A program made the position numbers and the translations under genes. 64,000 bases of DNA from Rickettsiales endosymbiont of Stachyamoeba lipophora (GTDB taxonomy: Bacteria; Pseudomonadota; Alphaproteobacteria; Rickettsiales; 33-17). This document shows positions 47,195 to 56,650 of this stretch, piece by piece; positions within the stretch are counted from its first letter, which is position 1, and each line of letters begins with the position of its first letter. The notes below the pieces were generated by a model that saw only the letters and a list, made by a program, of their open reading frames with translations, was not told where the DNA came from and did not search any database. The stretch covers positions 834,156 to 898,155 of the forward strand of contig NZ_CP033611.1 in NCBI RefSeq assembly GCF_003932735.1, in the 5' to 3' direction.

Positions 47195-47728
47195 ATGATT
47201 ACAGCAAATAGCATAGCAACAAATTATCAATCCAATATGGCAACATAAGCAGAAAGCCATAAGCTTATAAGCTAAGTGATAAGGCAAAATTATAATACTC
47301 TTTATGGGCTTGCTTTAAATACATGGACCACTAGCGTCTGGTTTGGGTGCGTTAAGGTTTTAAGTATGAATGTGCGTGCAAACACAATAATGCTTGGTGA
47401 TGAAAAACCAACTAGTATAGCCTTTAAAAATGGCCATATTAATGCTGATAATATTTTTATTAGTAATAAATGTAATATAAGTTCTGGTGATACTAAATTT
47501 AGCGGGGTTGTTTATTGGTTAAACCCTCAAGATTTTAATAATATATATTGGACCTGGGCTAACCAAGGAATTAAATATAATTACGAGACCTTAGATCGGC
47601 ATTCAGAAGAATTGCAAGATATTAGCTACAAATATAACAATATAGAGAATCAAAATCTCGACGATTTAAATATTGATGTTGCTATATTGGAAGAGGCTAA
47701 CTTAGCAGAAAGTGATTATTTCCAATAA
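47195..47728 (+). pseudogene. Hypothetical ORF with in-frame stops near start
   Basis: The 150-codon open frame from a GTG at 47276 lacks any ribosome-binding site. The same frame extends upstream to an ATG at 47195 (ITANSIATNYQSNMAT), interrupted by two TAA codons before 47276, so this is probably a decaying gene. The open part contains SIAFKNGHINADNIFIS and GVVYWLNPQDF, with no recognised domain, and an acidic C-terminus. Translation from the GTG remains possible. Confidence 0.45.
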
Positions 47729-47850
47729 CCCACAATATCATGACTACCAATTTGGGTATATTCAAAGCACTTTAAGAAGTGAATAGGAAAATGCTGAGCA
47801 GCATAGCATTGATAAATTTATACCCAATACCTTCAAGATACCGAGAAGGC

Positions 47851-49377
47851 TTATTTTTTTCGGCGCAGTATTTGTTTCAATTCTCTTATATCTACAATTT
47901 TCAACACTATACTAAACAGTAAATATGCTGAAAATAATATGCCCAGCTGGATCAGTACGTTAATTATTTCTATACAATTTGGTAAAGCTATAAAGGTTAC
48001 AACTTGCCCAACAGCAAAGTAAAGTAGGATAGAGCCACATAATATTGCTGAAAGCCTAATAAGCAACCTTCTATCAAACCTAAATAGCTTTCTGTGATAA
48101 GCTATAATCATTAGCAGCAAGGAATTAATACAGGAAGATATCAGAGTGCTTATGGCAATACCTAAAAAGGAATGCCATAATTGTAAGAATAATAAATTAA
48201 AAGCTAGGTTGGTAATCAGCGAAAAAACTGCAATTAAAAAAGGAGTTTTAGTATCATAATTGGCATAAAAAACCGGAGTAAAAATTTTATTTAAGATAAA
48301 GCTCGGTAACGCCATAATTAATATTGCCAGTAACTGAGCAGTAGCAATAGTATCTTCTGCTATAAATTTGCCATGTTGGAAAGTGGCGGAAATAATAGGT
48401 TCGCTCATTCCTAACACAATAAAGCTAGTTGGGATGCATAGAAACATACAAATTTCACAAGTGCGATTAATCAGATTATTAATTGAATTATAATCATTTT
48501 TCTCATGCAATTTGCTAAAATTAGGCAATAGTACGACGCTTATCGAAGTGCCTATTAACGCAAGAGGTAATTGTACAATGCGATCAGCATAATAAATTAA
48601 AGAAACAGCCTTGGGATAAAAAGTAGCAATTATAGTACTAACCCATAAATTAATTTGCACAATTGAAGCACTTAAAATGCCGGGTAACATAGTTTTGATA
48701 AACTTTCTAATGTCTTGATCCAAAACAATTTTAGTAATACGTAATCTAATATTATATTTTTTGCTGTTAATAATGATATATACAAGCTGGGCAATGCCGG
48801 AAAGTACAATACTTAAACATAAATAATGTACGAGCTTAGGGTGATCATTAAAAAATATAAGGGCAATAATCATAGATACGTTTAAAATTAACGGTGAAAT
48901 TGCCACAGCGGTAAATTTGTTGATCGAACTAAGCATTCCTCCATAAAGAGCAGATAAAGACATAAAGATTAGGTAGGGGAAGGTGATTCTTGATAAAATT
49001 ACTACTAATCGAAAAGTTTTAGGTTCATTAACAAAGCCTGGCGCTAAAACTTTCATAATTTGGGGCATGAAAATTTCAACAATAATAGTTAGTAAAGTTA
49101 AAACTATAATTAAAGCCATCTGTACATGGGAGGCATATTTTAAGGCGGTTTGGGAATCAGAAGTATATTTTCGAGAAAACATTGGTACGAAAGAAGCAGT
49201 AAAAGCCCCTTCGGCAAAGAAGCTGCGAAATACATTGCTAAACCTAAAAGCAATATGGAAGGCATTAGCATAGTCACCAGCCCCAATAAAAGTAGCCATT
49301 AAAATTTCACGTGCATATCCAAAAACACGCGAAATTAAAGTACAAAAACTAATAATAATAGAAGATTTTAAAATCAT
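47851..49377 (-). CDS. murJ: Lipid II flippase MurJ (MviN)
   Basis: MOP-superfamily inner-membrane transporter of 508 residues with about 14 predicted helices, flipping lipid-linked peptidoglycan precursor. The N-terminal ISRVFGYAREILMATFIGAG and FRSFFAEGAFTASFVPMFSRK are characteristic, including conserved Arg residues for pyrophosphate. PLALIGTSISVVLLPNFS and the helix 7-14 region are intact. Together with slt it indicates that peptidoglycan metabolism is retained. Confidence 0.95.
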   Translation of the reverse strand: MILKSSIIISFCTLISRVFGYAREILMATFIGAGDYANAFHIAFRFSNVFRSFFAEGAFTASFVPMFSRKYTSDSQTALKYASHVQMALIIVLTLLTIIVEIFMPQIMKVLAPGFVNEPKTFRLVVILSRITFPYLIFMSLSALYGGMLSSINKFTAVAISPLILNVSMIIALIFFNDHPKLVHYLCLSIVLSGIAQLVYIIINSKKYNIRLRITKIVLDQDIRKFIKTMLPGILSASIVQINLWVSTIIATFYPKAVSLIYYADRIVQLPLALIGTSISVVLLPNFSKLHEKNDYNSINNLINRTCEICMFLCIPTSFIVLGMSEPIISATFQHGKFIAEDTIATAQLLAILIMALPSFILNKIFTPVFYANYDTKTPFLIAVFSLITNLAFNLLFLQLWHSFLGIAISTLISSCINSLLLMIIAYHRKLFRFDRRLLIRLSAILCGSILLYFAVGQVVTFIALPNCIEIINVLIQLGILFSAYLLFSIVLKIVDIRELKQILRRKK

Positions 49378-49688
49378 AAAGCTAACTGAAGTTAATAAGA
49401 ATGAAGTTTCTTGGTTTGAGTGTGCTTAGTCTATCAAAGCTCAATAGATTAATAAATGAAATTTTTAGTCATTTGATTAATCAGAAGCTAATAATGTAAG
49501 ATAATAGCTTAAAAATTTATTTGCCTTTTAATTTTACAGCAAATCTTTGAAATTAAAGGGTTAATTTAGTTAGATAGAGAATGCCCCAGCAAGGTTACAA
49601 CGAATTTAAATAAACAATTTAAATGTAAGTGGCTTGAATTTATCAAAACATAAACTATATAACAAAAAACATTTAAAAGGATAATGAA
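49378..49688 (+). promoter_or_regulatory. dnaK upstream region with predicted promoter
   Basis: TTGAAT (49634-49639) and TATATA (49656-49661), spaced 16 bases, lie 28 bases before the dnaK start. CTTGAA at 49633 also fits a heat-shock sigma32 -35, but no CCCCAT-type -10 follows at the right distance. The rest of this 310-base spacer has no gene. Confidence 0.5.
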
Positions 49689-51614
49689 ATGAGTAAAGTT
49701 ATAGGTATCGATCTTGGTACAACCAACTCTTGTGTTGCTATTATGGATGGCAAGACAGCAAAGGTAATAGAAAATAAAGAGGGTGCCAGAACTACTCCCT
49801 CAGTTGTAGCCTTTTTAGCTGCTACAGGTGAAAGAGTAGTAGGCGCTGCTGCCAAGCGTCAAGCTGTTACTAATCCTGAAAATACTATTTTTGCTTCAAA
49901 GCGCTTAATTGGTCGTAGGTTTGATGATCCAACCGTTAAAAAAGACCAAGAAATTGTACCATATAAAATTGTTAAAGCCGATAATGGTGATGCTTGGATT
50001 GAAGTAAAAGGTGAAAAATATTCGCCAAGTCAAATCGGTGCTTTTATTTTACAAAAAATGAAAGAATCAGCAGAGCATTATTTAGGTGAAACTGTAACTA
50101 AAGCGGTGATTACCGTTCCTGCTTATTTTAATGATGCTCAGCGTCAAGCTACTAAAGATGCAGGGCGCATTGCAGGGCTTGAAGTATTAAGAATTATTAA
50201 CGAACCTACTGCTGCAGCTTTAGCTTATGGCTTAGATAAAAAAGGTAACAAAACCATCGTAGTATATGACTTAGGTGGTGGTACTTTTGACGTATCAGTG
50301 CTTGAGATTGGTGATGGGGTATTTGAAGTAAAATCTACTAATGGGGATACATTCCTTGGTGGTGAAGATTTTGATATGAGAGTACTTGAATTTTTAGCTG
50401 ATGAGTTTAAAAAAGAACAGGGCATGGATTTAAAAAAGGATCCGTTAGCTTTACAAAGGTTAAAAGAAGCAGCTGAAAAAGCTAAAATCGAGCTTTCAAG
50501 TGTTATGGAAACAGATATTAACTTACCTTATATTACTGCCGATCAATCAGGTCCAAAGCACTTAAATATTAAGCTTACCAGAGCAAAACTTGAGCAATTA
50601 GTAGGTGATTTAGTTCAACGTACCATTAAACCATGTGAGAACGCTCTTAAAGATGCTGGTATCCAAGCTTCACAAATTGATGAAGTAATATTGGTGGGTG
50701 GTATGACCCGTATGCCAAAAGTAATTGAGACTGTAAAACAATTCTTTGGTAAAGAACCACATAAAGGTGTTAACCCGGATGAAGTAGTAGCAATGGGTGC
50801 TGCAATTCAAGGTGGGGTATTGCAAGGTGATGTAAAAGATTTATTATTACTTGATGTAACTCCGCTTTCATTAGGACTTGAAACTTTAGGGGGCGTGTTT
50901 ACTAAATTAATTGATCGTAATACTACTATTCCTACTACTAAAAGCCAGGTATTCTCTACTGCAGACGATAATCAATCAGCTGTAACGATTAGAGTGTTCC
51001 AAGGTGAGCGTGCGATGGCTGCAGATAATAAAATGCTAGGGCAATTTAATTTAGAAGGTATCGCACCAGCTCCACGAGGCATGCCACAGATTGAAGTGAC
51101 TTTTGATATTGATGCAAATGGTATAGTGCAAGTATCAGCTAAAGATAAAGCTACTGGTAAAGAGCAGCAAATTCGGATTCAAGCATCTGGGGGTTTAAGT
51201 GATGAAGATATCAATCAGATGGTGAAAGATGCTGAGGCCCATGCGCAAGAAGATAAAGAGCGCCAGGAGCTAATTCATGCTAAAAACCATGCAGATACAT
51301 TACTTTATAGTATTGATAAAAACTTAAAAGAGTATGGTGATAAGCTTGATAATGCAACCAAAGAGCAAATTGAAGCCGATCATAAAGCATTAAAAGAAGC
51401 GCTAGAAGAAGGTAAAGATTTAGAAAAAATTACCCAGCTTACTGAAAAACTTACCCAATCATCCATGAAAATTGGGGAAATGATGTATCAAGCTCAACAA
51501 GCTCAAGCTGCTTCTGCAGAGGAAGGGGCATCAGGTGCAGACGAAGCTACTTCTGCTAATGATGAAAAAGTAGTTGATGCTGATTATAAAGAGGTTAATA
51601 AAGATAATCAGTAA
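49689..51614 (+). CDS. dnaK: Chaperone DnaK (Hsp70)
   Basis: ATP-dependent protein-folding chaperone, 641 residues, full length. The nucleotide-binding domain has [14 protein letters not shown] (6-19), [16 protein letters not shown] (about 194-209), and [10 protein letters not shown] near 337. The substrate-binding domain has [20 protein letters not shown] near 392 and the Gly/Ala-rich tail ends in VDADYKEV. It partners with DnaJ encoded next. The ATG at 49689 is used; an earlier ATG at 49685 stops immediately. Confidence 0.99.
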   Translation: MSKVIGIDLGTTNSCVAIMDGKTAKVIENKEGARTTPSVVAFLAATGERVVGAAAKRQAVTNPENTIFASKRLIGRRFDDPTVKKDQEIVPYKIVKADNGDAWIEVKGEKYSPSQIGAFILQKMKESAEHYLGETVTKAVITVPAYFNDAQRQATKDAGRIAGLEVLRIINEPTAAALAYGLDKKGNKTIVVYDLGGGTFDVSVLEIGDGVFEVKSTNGDTFLGGEDFDMRVLEFLADEFKKEQGMDLKKDPLALQRLKEAAEKAKIELSSVMETDINLPYITADQSGPKHLNIKLTRAKLEQLVGDLVQRTIKPCENALKDAGIQASQIDEVILVGGMTRMPKVIETVKQFFGKEPHKGVNPDEVVAMGAAIQGGVLQGDVKDLLLLDVTPLSLGLETLGGVFTKLIDRNTTIPTTKSQVFSTADDNQSAVTIRVFQGERAMAADNKMLGQFNLEGIAPAPRGMPQIEVTFDIDANGIVQVSAKDKATGKEQQIRIQASGGLSDEDINQMVKDAEAHAQEDKERQELIHAKNHADTLLYSIDKNLKEYGDKLDNATKEQIEADHKALKEALEEGKDLEKITQLTEKLTQSSMKIGEMMYQAQQAQAASAEEGASGADEATSANDEKVVDADYKEVNKDNQ

Positions 51615-51644
51615 CAATAACTAAAAACCCATTATTCAATTTAG

Positions 51645-51664
51645 AGGGGCTTTAACAAGCCCCT
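51645..51664 (+). terminator. Hairpin between dnaK and dnaJ
   Basis: Seven-bp stem AGGGGCT / AGCCCCT with a six-base loop and only a weak T-run (ATTATTTA). Probably a leaky attenuator that gives less dnaJ than dnaK, since no separate dnaJ promoter is obvious. Confidence 0.55.
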
Positions 51665-51685
51665 ATTATTTAGAGAAGCAAAACT

Positions 51686-52840
51686 ATGAGCAAAGAAGAT
51701 TATTACCAATTATTGGAAGTAAGCAAAGGTGCATCAAAGGATGATTTAAAAAAGGCTTATCGTAAGCTTGCCATGCAATATCATCCAGATCGTAACCCAG
51801 GAAATAAAGAAGCTGAAACAAAATTCAAGAAAATTTCTGAAGCTTATGAAGTTCTTTCGGATGATCAAAAACGTGCGGCCTATGACCAATATGGCCATGC
51901 AGCTTTTGCCCAAGGGCAAGGAGGTATGGGTGGCGAAGGTGGCTTTGGTGGATTCGACTTTGGCGGTGGAGGTGGCTTCTCTGACATATTTAGTGATATC
52001 TTTGGCGAATTTGTAGGAGGAGCAGGTGGCAGGCAAGCCCAGCCGCAAAATAACCGTGGTTCAGATCTAAGATATAATTTAGAAATTAGCCTGGAAACCG
52101 CCTTTCAGGGTAAAACTGAAAAGATTAAGTTTAGAACTTATGCTTCGTGTGACGAGTGTCATGCAACTGGCAGTAAAAATAAAAAATCTGCGGAAAATTG
52201 CCATAGCTGCCATGGAAGTGGTAGAACACGAATGCAGCAAGGTTTCTTTGTTGTTGAAAAAACCTGTGCGACTTGTGGTGGCTCCGGAAAAATGATCAAA
52301 GATCCATGCCAGAAATGTTCCGGTCATGGTCGCGTACAAAAAGAAAAAACTCTTGAAGTTACAATTCCTGCCGGTGTAGATGAGGGTACTAGAATTAGAT
52401 TATCAGGCGAAGGTGAAGCAGGAATTAGAGGTGGTATTCCAGGTGATTTATATATTTTTATTAAAATAGCTAAACATAAATTCTTCGAGCGTGAAGGCGA
52501 TCACCTTTATTGTACTATACCTATCAAAATGACTACCGCAGCGCTAGGAGGTACCATAGAAGTGCCAACCATTGATGGTAATATTGCTAAAGTGACTATC
52601 CCTCATGGTACTCAACCAGGAGATAAGCTCAGGCTTAAAGGTAAAGGAATGCATGTAATGCGTGCTAACAAAGCCAGGGGGGATATGTTTATTATCATCA
52701 ATGTAGAAATACCCGTTAAACTTAACGCTAAGCAAAAGGAGCTTTTAGAAGAATTAGATAAAGCTATAGAAGCAGATAGTTCGCCTAAATCTAGCGGTTT
52801 TTTTAGTAAGATTAAAGAAATGTTTGGAGGAGAGGAGTAG
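51686..52840 (+). CDS. dnaJ: Co-chaperone DnaJ (Hsp40)
   Basis: 384 residues. The J domain at 1-70 includes the HPD motif (YHPDRNPGN) that stimulates DnaK ATPase. A Gly/Phe-rich linker (about 75-115) is followed by four CxxCxGxG-type zinc repeats: [24 protein letters not shown] and CQKCSGHG. The C-terminal substrate-binding domains contain [20 protein letters not shown] and GDLYIFI. It is a complete type I DnaJ following dnaK by 71 bases. Confidence 0.98.
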   Translation: MSKEDYYQLLEVSKGASKDDLKKAYRKLAMQYHPDRNPGNKEAETKFKKISEAYEVLSDDQKRAAYDQYGHAAFAQGQGGMGGEGGFGGFDFGGGGGFSDIFSDIFGEFVGGAGGRQAQPQNNRGSDLRYNLEISLETAFQGKTEKIKFRTYASCDECHATGSKNKKSAENCHSCHGSGRTRMQQGFFVVEKTCATCGGSGKMIKDPCQKCSGHGRVQKEKTLEVTIPAGVDEGTRIRLSGEGEAGIRGGIPGDLYIFIKIAKHKFFEREGDHLYCTIPIKMTTAALGGTIEVPTIDGNIAKVTIPHGTQPGDKLRLKGKGMHVMRANKARGDMFIIINVEIPVKLNAKQKELLEELDKAIEADSSPKSSGFFSKIKEMFGGEE

Positions 52841-52941
52841 CTTCCTCTCTAGCTTTTTATTGCTAAAAGGTTCTTAATATACCACTGTGTGAGGTTAGCT
52901 CTAAAGAATTTGTGGCGGGTTAAGAATTCATTGAAAATAAG

Positions 52942-52970
52942 AAGCCAAAGCTCGGATTAGCTTTGGCTTT
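52942..52970 (+). terminator. Terminator after dnaJ
   Basis: Perfect 11-bp stem AAGCCAAAGCT / AGCTTTGGCTT with a six-base loop and a short T-run, 100 bases beyond the dnaJ stop. Confidence 0.65.
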
Positions 52971-53048
52971 CAGCCTAACTGCAACTGCCGCATGCATACG
53001 CTATTCTTACTCTACCAGCTCTTTACATTTATTTGCTATACTACTAAG

Positions 53049-53081
53049 TTGACAAAGTTTGGTGCAAGTGATAACCATAAT
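53049..53081 (+). promoter_or_regulatory. Possible promoter of E1-alpha gene
   Basis: Perfect TTGACA at 53049-53054. Candidate -10 sequences TAACCA (spacing 17) and CATAAT (spacing 21, to 53081) are weak. Start codon at 53106. Confidence 0.35.
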
Positions 53082-53105
53082 TTTTAAACTTTTAGTATAC
53101 AATCC

Positions 53106-54056
53106 ATGCAGACAAATCTATCTTTGGTTCCTAAATTATATTATAAAACTTTACTCATTCGTGAAGTTGAAGAATTTATCACTAAAATCTATTTTACCGA
53201 TAATATCAAAAGCCCAGTTCATTTATCCATCGGTCAAGAGGCGGTAGCAGCTGCAATATGTGATGTGATGCAAGAGAAAGATCTCATATCCAACACCTAT
53301 AGGTGCCATGCAACTTATATTGCCAAGGGTGGCAATTTAAAAGAGATGATGGCTGAATTATATGGTAAGAAAACAGGATGTGCTGGTGGTAAAGCGGGTT
53401 CTATGCATCTTATTGATATGGCCAATGGGGTACTTGGTGCTTCTGCAGTAGTCGGTACTACTATTCCGGTGGCTACAGGCTTTGCGTTATCATTCAAACA
53501 ACGTAGCACTCCGCAAGTAGTAGTGGCTATGTTTGGTGATGGTGCGACTGAAGAAGGATGCTTTACTGAATCAATTAATTTTGCAGCTTTACATAAATTA
53601 CCAATTTTATTCGTATGCGAAAATAATGGCTATGCAATTCATAATCCAATTGAAAATAGATGGCCTAAACAAAATATCGTACAACGAGTTGCAACTTATG
53701 GGTTAATTACCGATTATGTTTATAATGGTGATATATTTGAAATGCGTGATAAAACTGCAAGCCTGCTTGAAAGAGTAAGAGCAGGGGAAGGACCGGCTTT
53801 TATTGAGATTAAAACCTATCGTTATAAGGAACATGTAGGTCCCAATGATGATATTGATGAAATATATCGTGATATTGCTGAATATCAAAAATGGCGTGAA
53901 ATTGATCAAATTGATAGACTTGCCGGTATGCTTCCGGAAGCAATTCGTACCCAAATAGAGCAACAAGTAAACGCAGAAATTGAAGAAGCAGTTAAATTTG
54001 CAGAGCAAAGTCCATACCCAACCGAAAAGGATTTATATAATAATGTCTATGCATAG
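53106..54056 (+). CDS. Thiamine-diphosphate dehydrogenase E1, alpha subunit
   Basis: 316-residue E1-alpha of a 2-oxoacid dehydrogenase-type enzyme. The TPP/Mg binding motif GDGATEEGCFTESINFAALH ends in ENNGYAI (about 143-176). HLSIGQEAVAAAICD and GCAGGKAGSMHL (about 91-102) are typical of the pyruvate/acetoin dehydrogenase alpha group. No E2 or E3 gene is nearby. It is coupled to the beta subunit and to a GT2 glycosyltransferase, so it may act in polysaccharide or sugar-precursor metabolism rather than as pyruvate dehydrogenase. Substrate unknown. Confidence 0.85.
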   Translation: MQTNLSLVPKLYYKTLLIREVEEFITKIYFTDNIKSPVHLSIGQEAVAAAICDVMQEKDLISNTYRCHATYIAKGGNLKEMMAELYGKKTGCAGGKAGSMHLIDMANGVLGASAVVGTTIPVATGFALSFKQRSTPQVVVAMFGDGATEEGCFTESINFAALHKLPILFVCENNGYAIHNPIENRWPKQNIVQRVATYGLITDYVYNGDIFEMRDKTASLLERVRAGEGPAFIEIKTYRYKEHVGPNDDIDEIYRDIAEYQKWREIDQIDRLAGMLPEAIRTQIEQQVNAEIEEAVKFAEQSPYPTEKDLYNNVYA

Positions 54057-55152
54057 TGAATTAGTTTTAGAACCAAATATAGCGGAAGAAAACTCGCTTA
54101 GAGAAATTACGTATGCTGAAGCTCTAAGGGAAGCTACAGCTCAAGAAATGGAGCGTAATGAAGATGTATTTCTATTTGGGCTAGATGTTGATGATCATAA
54201 AGGAATCCAAGGTTCCACTTTGGGTCTTAAAGAGCAATTTGGGCCATTAAGGGTGTTTGGTACTCCGCTTTCAGAAGATGCGATGACCGGCATTGCAATT
54301 GGTGCTGCCATGGCTGGTAGGAGGCCAATTCATGTGCATATTCGTATGGATTTTATGCTGCTTGCTATGAATCAATTGATCAATATTGCTGCTAAAGCGC
54401 ATTATATGTATGAAGGACAGGTGAAGGTTCCGTTAGTAATTAGAACTATGGTTGGTAGATCTTGGGGGCAAGGTGCCCAGCATTCACAATCACTACATTC
54501 ATTATTTATGCATATACCTGGGCTTAAAGTAATTGCTCCTTCTAATCCGCATGATGCTAAAGGAATGTTAATTGCCGCGATTCGTGATGATAACCCAGTA
54601 GTTTTTATCGAGCATAGATTACTTTATAATACTAAAAATTATGTGAATTCAGATTGTTATTCATTGCCAATTGGTAAGGCGCGTATTTTCCATCAAGGTA
54701 GTGATATTACTATTGTTGCGGTTTCTCACATGGTAATTGAAGCTTTACGTGCACAGAAATTATTAGCGCAAGTGGGTATTAGTGCTGAAATTATTGATCC
54801 GGTAACTTTACACCCGATGGATTATGAGAGCATAGTTGCATCTTTAAAAAAAACCAAGAAATTGTTAATTGTAGACAATGCCTGGTTAAATTGTGGGTTA
54901 TCCAGTGAGCTTATGGCAAAAATGGTTGAGATGCTGCCACATGGTATTGATGATAAACCATTGCAAATGAGTCGGATGGGTTTTGCACATACGCCATGCC
55001 CAACTACTAGGGTGCTGGAAGATTTATTCTATCCAAATGCCATCACCATTTCTCAGCAGGCTTTTAAAATGGTGGCAAGCCAAGAATTAGATATAAGTCA
55101 TTTAAAGCTTGAAGCAGCTAAAGAAATTGAATCATTTAAGGGGCCATTTTAA
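54043..55152 (+). CDS. Thiamine-diphosphate dehydrogenase E1, beta subunit
   Basis: 369-residue E1-beta (transketolase-like) partner of the preceding alpha subunit. The ATG at 54043 is used because an AAAAGGA ribosome-binding site sits eight bases upstream; a longer frame from 53980 would overlap the alpha gene by 77 bases. The N-terminal region has ITYAEALREATAQEME and FGTPLSEDAMTGIAIGAA (transketolase pyrimidine domain). GQGAQHSQSLHSLFMHIPGL and a C-terminal transketolase domain (VTLHPMDYESIVASLKKT) follow. The 14-base overlap with the alpha gene implies coupled translation. Confidence 0.87.
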   Translation: MSMHSELVLEPNIAEENSLREITYAEALREATAQEMERNEDVFLFGLDVDDHKGIQGSTLGLKEQFGPLRVFGTPLSEDAMTGIAIGAAMAGRRPIHVHIRMDFMLLAMNQLINIAAKAHYMYEGQVKVPLVIRTMVGRSWGQGAQHSQSLHSLFMHIPGLKVIAPSNPHDAKGMLIAAIRDDNPVVFIEHRLLYNTKNYVNSDCYSLPIGKARIFHQGSDITIVAVSHMVIEALRAQKLLAQVGISAEIIDPVTLHPMDYESIVASLKKTKKLLIVDNAWLNCGLSSELMAKMVEMLPHGIDDKPLQMSRMGFAHTPCPTTRVLEDLFYPNAITISQQAFKMVASQELDISHLKLEAAKEIESFKGPF

Positions 55153-55155
55153 TTA

Positions 55156-55983
55156 ATGAAATATCCAAAAATTTCGGTAATAACCGCTGTCCGTAATGGG
55201 GAAAAAACTTTACAGAAAGCTATTGATTCTTTAAGAGCTCAAAATTATCCTAACCTTGAATATATCGTTTTAGAGGACGGTTCTACCGATAACACTATAG
55301 ATATTATCAAAAAAAATCAGGATTTAATTCATTATTTTGAATCTAAACCTGATGGTAGAGCAACTGAAGCCTATATTCGTGGAATTGAAATTGCCAGCGG
55401 CGACCTAATTCAGTTTTTAAACGCCGATGATTATTATGAAGGAAATGTTTTAGAAAAAGTGGGAGCATTATATTGTAGTAATCCAGGTATAGAAGTCATT
55501 TCCTGTCCGGTAAAGATTATAGATAGTAATGGTGTTATTTTATCTGAAGCTACAGGAAATAAACTAGATTTAACTTTAGAGCGCTTAGTTAAAACTTGCC
55601 TTACTAATGCCCGTTTTTTTAGTATAAATCTTTTTAGGCAGCTCGGTAGCTTAGAAATTAGAGATAACAATGGTCAGGAGATAATCAGTGCAGATAGAGA
55701 GTTCTTATTTAGGTTAATTGCTCATAAAACTCAATATAGTAATGTAGATAATTGCTATTATGTCTATTTAAGTCATCCTGGTTCTAAAACCATCGGTAAT
55801 AATTTAAAAAATTTGGTGAGAACCCAAAGTGAGCATATTAAGCTGGCTTTAAAGTATCTAAACGCCAATAAATTTCCGCAATTTAGAGATAGATTGCAAT
55901 TGTTTCTGTTTTTACTTAAGAGCATTAGAAGACTGGTAAAATCATCTATTGCCTGTAAGATGAGAGTCTTGTTTGATGTTTAA
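55156..55983 (+). CDS. GT2-family glycosyltransferase
   Basis: 275-residue GT-A glycosyltransferase. KISVITAVRNGEKTLQKAI (4-22), YIVLEDGSTDNT (about 36-47) and the metal-binding LIQFLNADDYYEGN (about 85-98) are clear. The C-terminal part has basic residues that suit a membrane-peripheral enzyme. It starts three bases after the E1-beta stop, so it is in one operon with the E1 pair. Acceptor and sugar unknown. Confidence 0.88.
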   Translation: MKYPKISVITAVRNGEKTLQKAIDSLRAQNYPNLEYIVLEDGSTDNTIDIIKKNQDLIHYFESKPDGRATEAYIRGIEIASGDLIQFLNADDYYEGNVLEKVGALYCSNPGIEVISCPVKIIDSNGVILSEATGNKLDLTLERLVKTCLTNARFFSINLFRQLGSLEIRDNNGQEIISADREFLFRLIAHKTQYSNVDNCYYVYLSHPGSKTIGNNLKNLVRTQSEHIKLALKYLNANKFPQFRDRLQLFLFLLKSIRRLVKSSIACKMRVLFDV

Positions 55984-56591
55984 AATTAAGCAAGCTTTTG
56001 GATAAAAATTTCCTAAACCTCTGATTCTTGTTAGTTTATAAAGTTTGCTCTTTTTTAGTTATGTATTGTATACCGCTTGAATAATAAGTAATTATAAAAA
56101 TCAGCTTTTACTAGGTTTTCAAATAATTTTGCTTTTAAATACTAATTGTTATTTGTCAATGAAGTAACAAAGCTGCCTTGCAAACCAGCTCAATAATGTT
56201 CAAGGTACCACTAAATATACATACGCAAAGACATATTTTATATAATTATTTAAATTGAAAATGTTAGAAGAGTATAGGAAGAGAGGATATTGCTGACTGA
56301 ATTGGCTACAAGAACTTGGTACAAAATATTTTCCACCACATGCTCTTGTACTGATGATATATAAAAATAATTCTATATAAATCTATTTCTAAGCAGTTTG
56401 GATAAACCTATTAATCCCCTCAAACTTATTATCAATGTTTATTAAAATAACTATAATGGTAATAAAACTTCCATTGGGTATTTTAGCTGGGGTGTACTGC
56501 TACAAAAAATGAATAATAAGAGGAGTGTTTTTAACTCGAAGGTTTGCTAGGCTGTAATGTTATCTTTTGCTAAAAATATCATACTACTTAA
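55984..56591. other. Non-coding spacer
   Basis: 600 AT-rich bases downstream of the GT2 gene. No gene, RNA or repeat was recognised on either strand; short open fragments could be old coding DNA but match nothing known to me. Confidence 0.4.
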
Positions 56592-56626
56592 TAAAAAAAG
56601 GTCCTAAAAATTAGGACCTTTTTTTA
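56592..56626. terminator. Strong bidirectional terminator
   Basis: Perfect stem AAAAAAAGGTCCTAA / TTAGGACCTTTTTTT (56593-56625) with a 3-base loop. On the minus strand it terminates the 328-aa gene 22 bases after its stop. Confidence 0.9.
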
Positions 56627-56650
56627 TAATATAGAATTAATTCTATATTA
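56627..56650. repeat. 24-bp perfect palindrome at gene end
   Basis: A self-complementary 24-base sequence (centre 56638/56639) directly abuts the terminator and contains the stop codon of the 328-aa gene. No function is evident. Confidence 0.7.

Noticed and set aside
49547-49587. Heat-shock sigma32 promoter upstream of dnaK
   Set aside because: TTTGAA and CCCC are about 32 bases apart, too far for a sigma32 promoter.
53980-54042. Longer N-terminus for the E1-beta gene
   Set aside because: It overlaps the alpha gene by 77 bases, lacks a ribosome-binding site and is not homologous to E1-beta N-termini; ATG 54043 has a good site.
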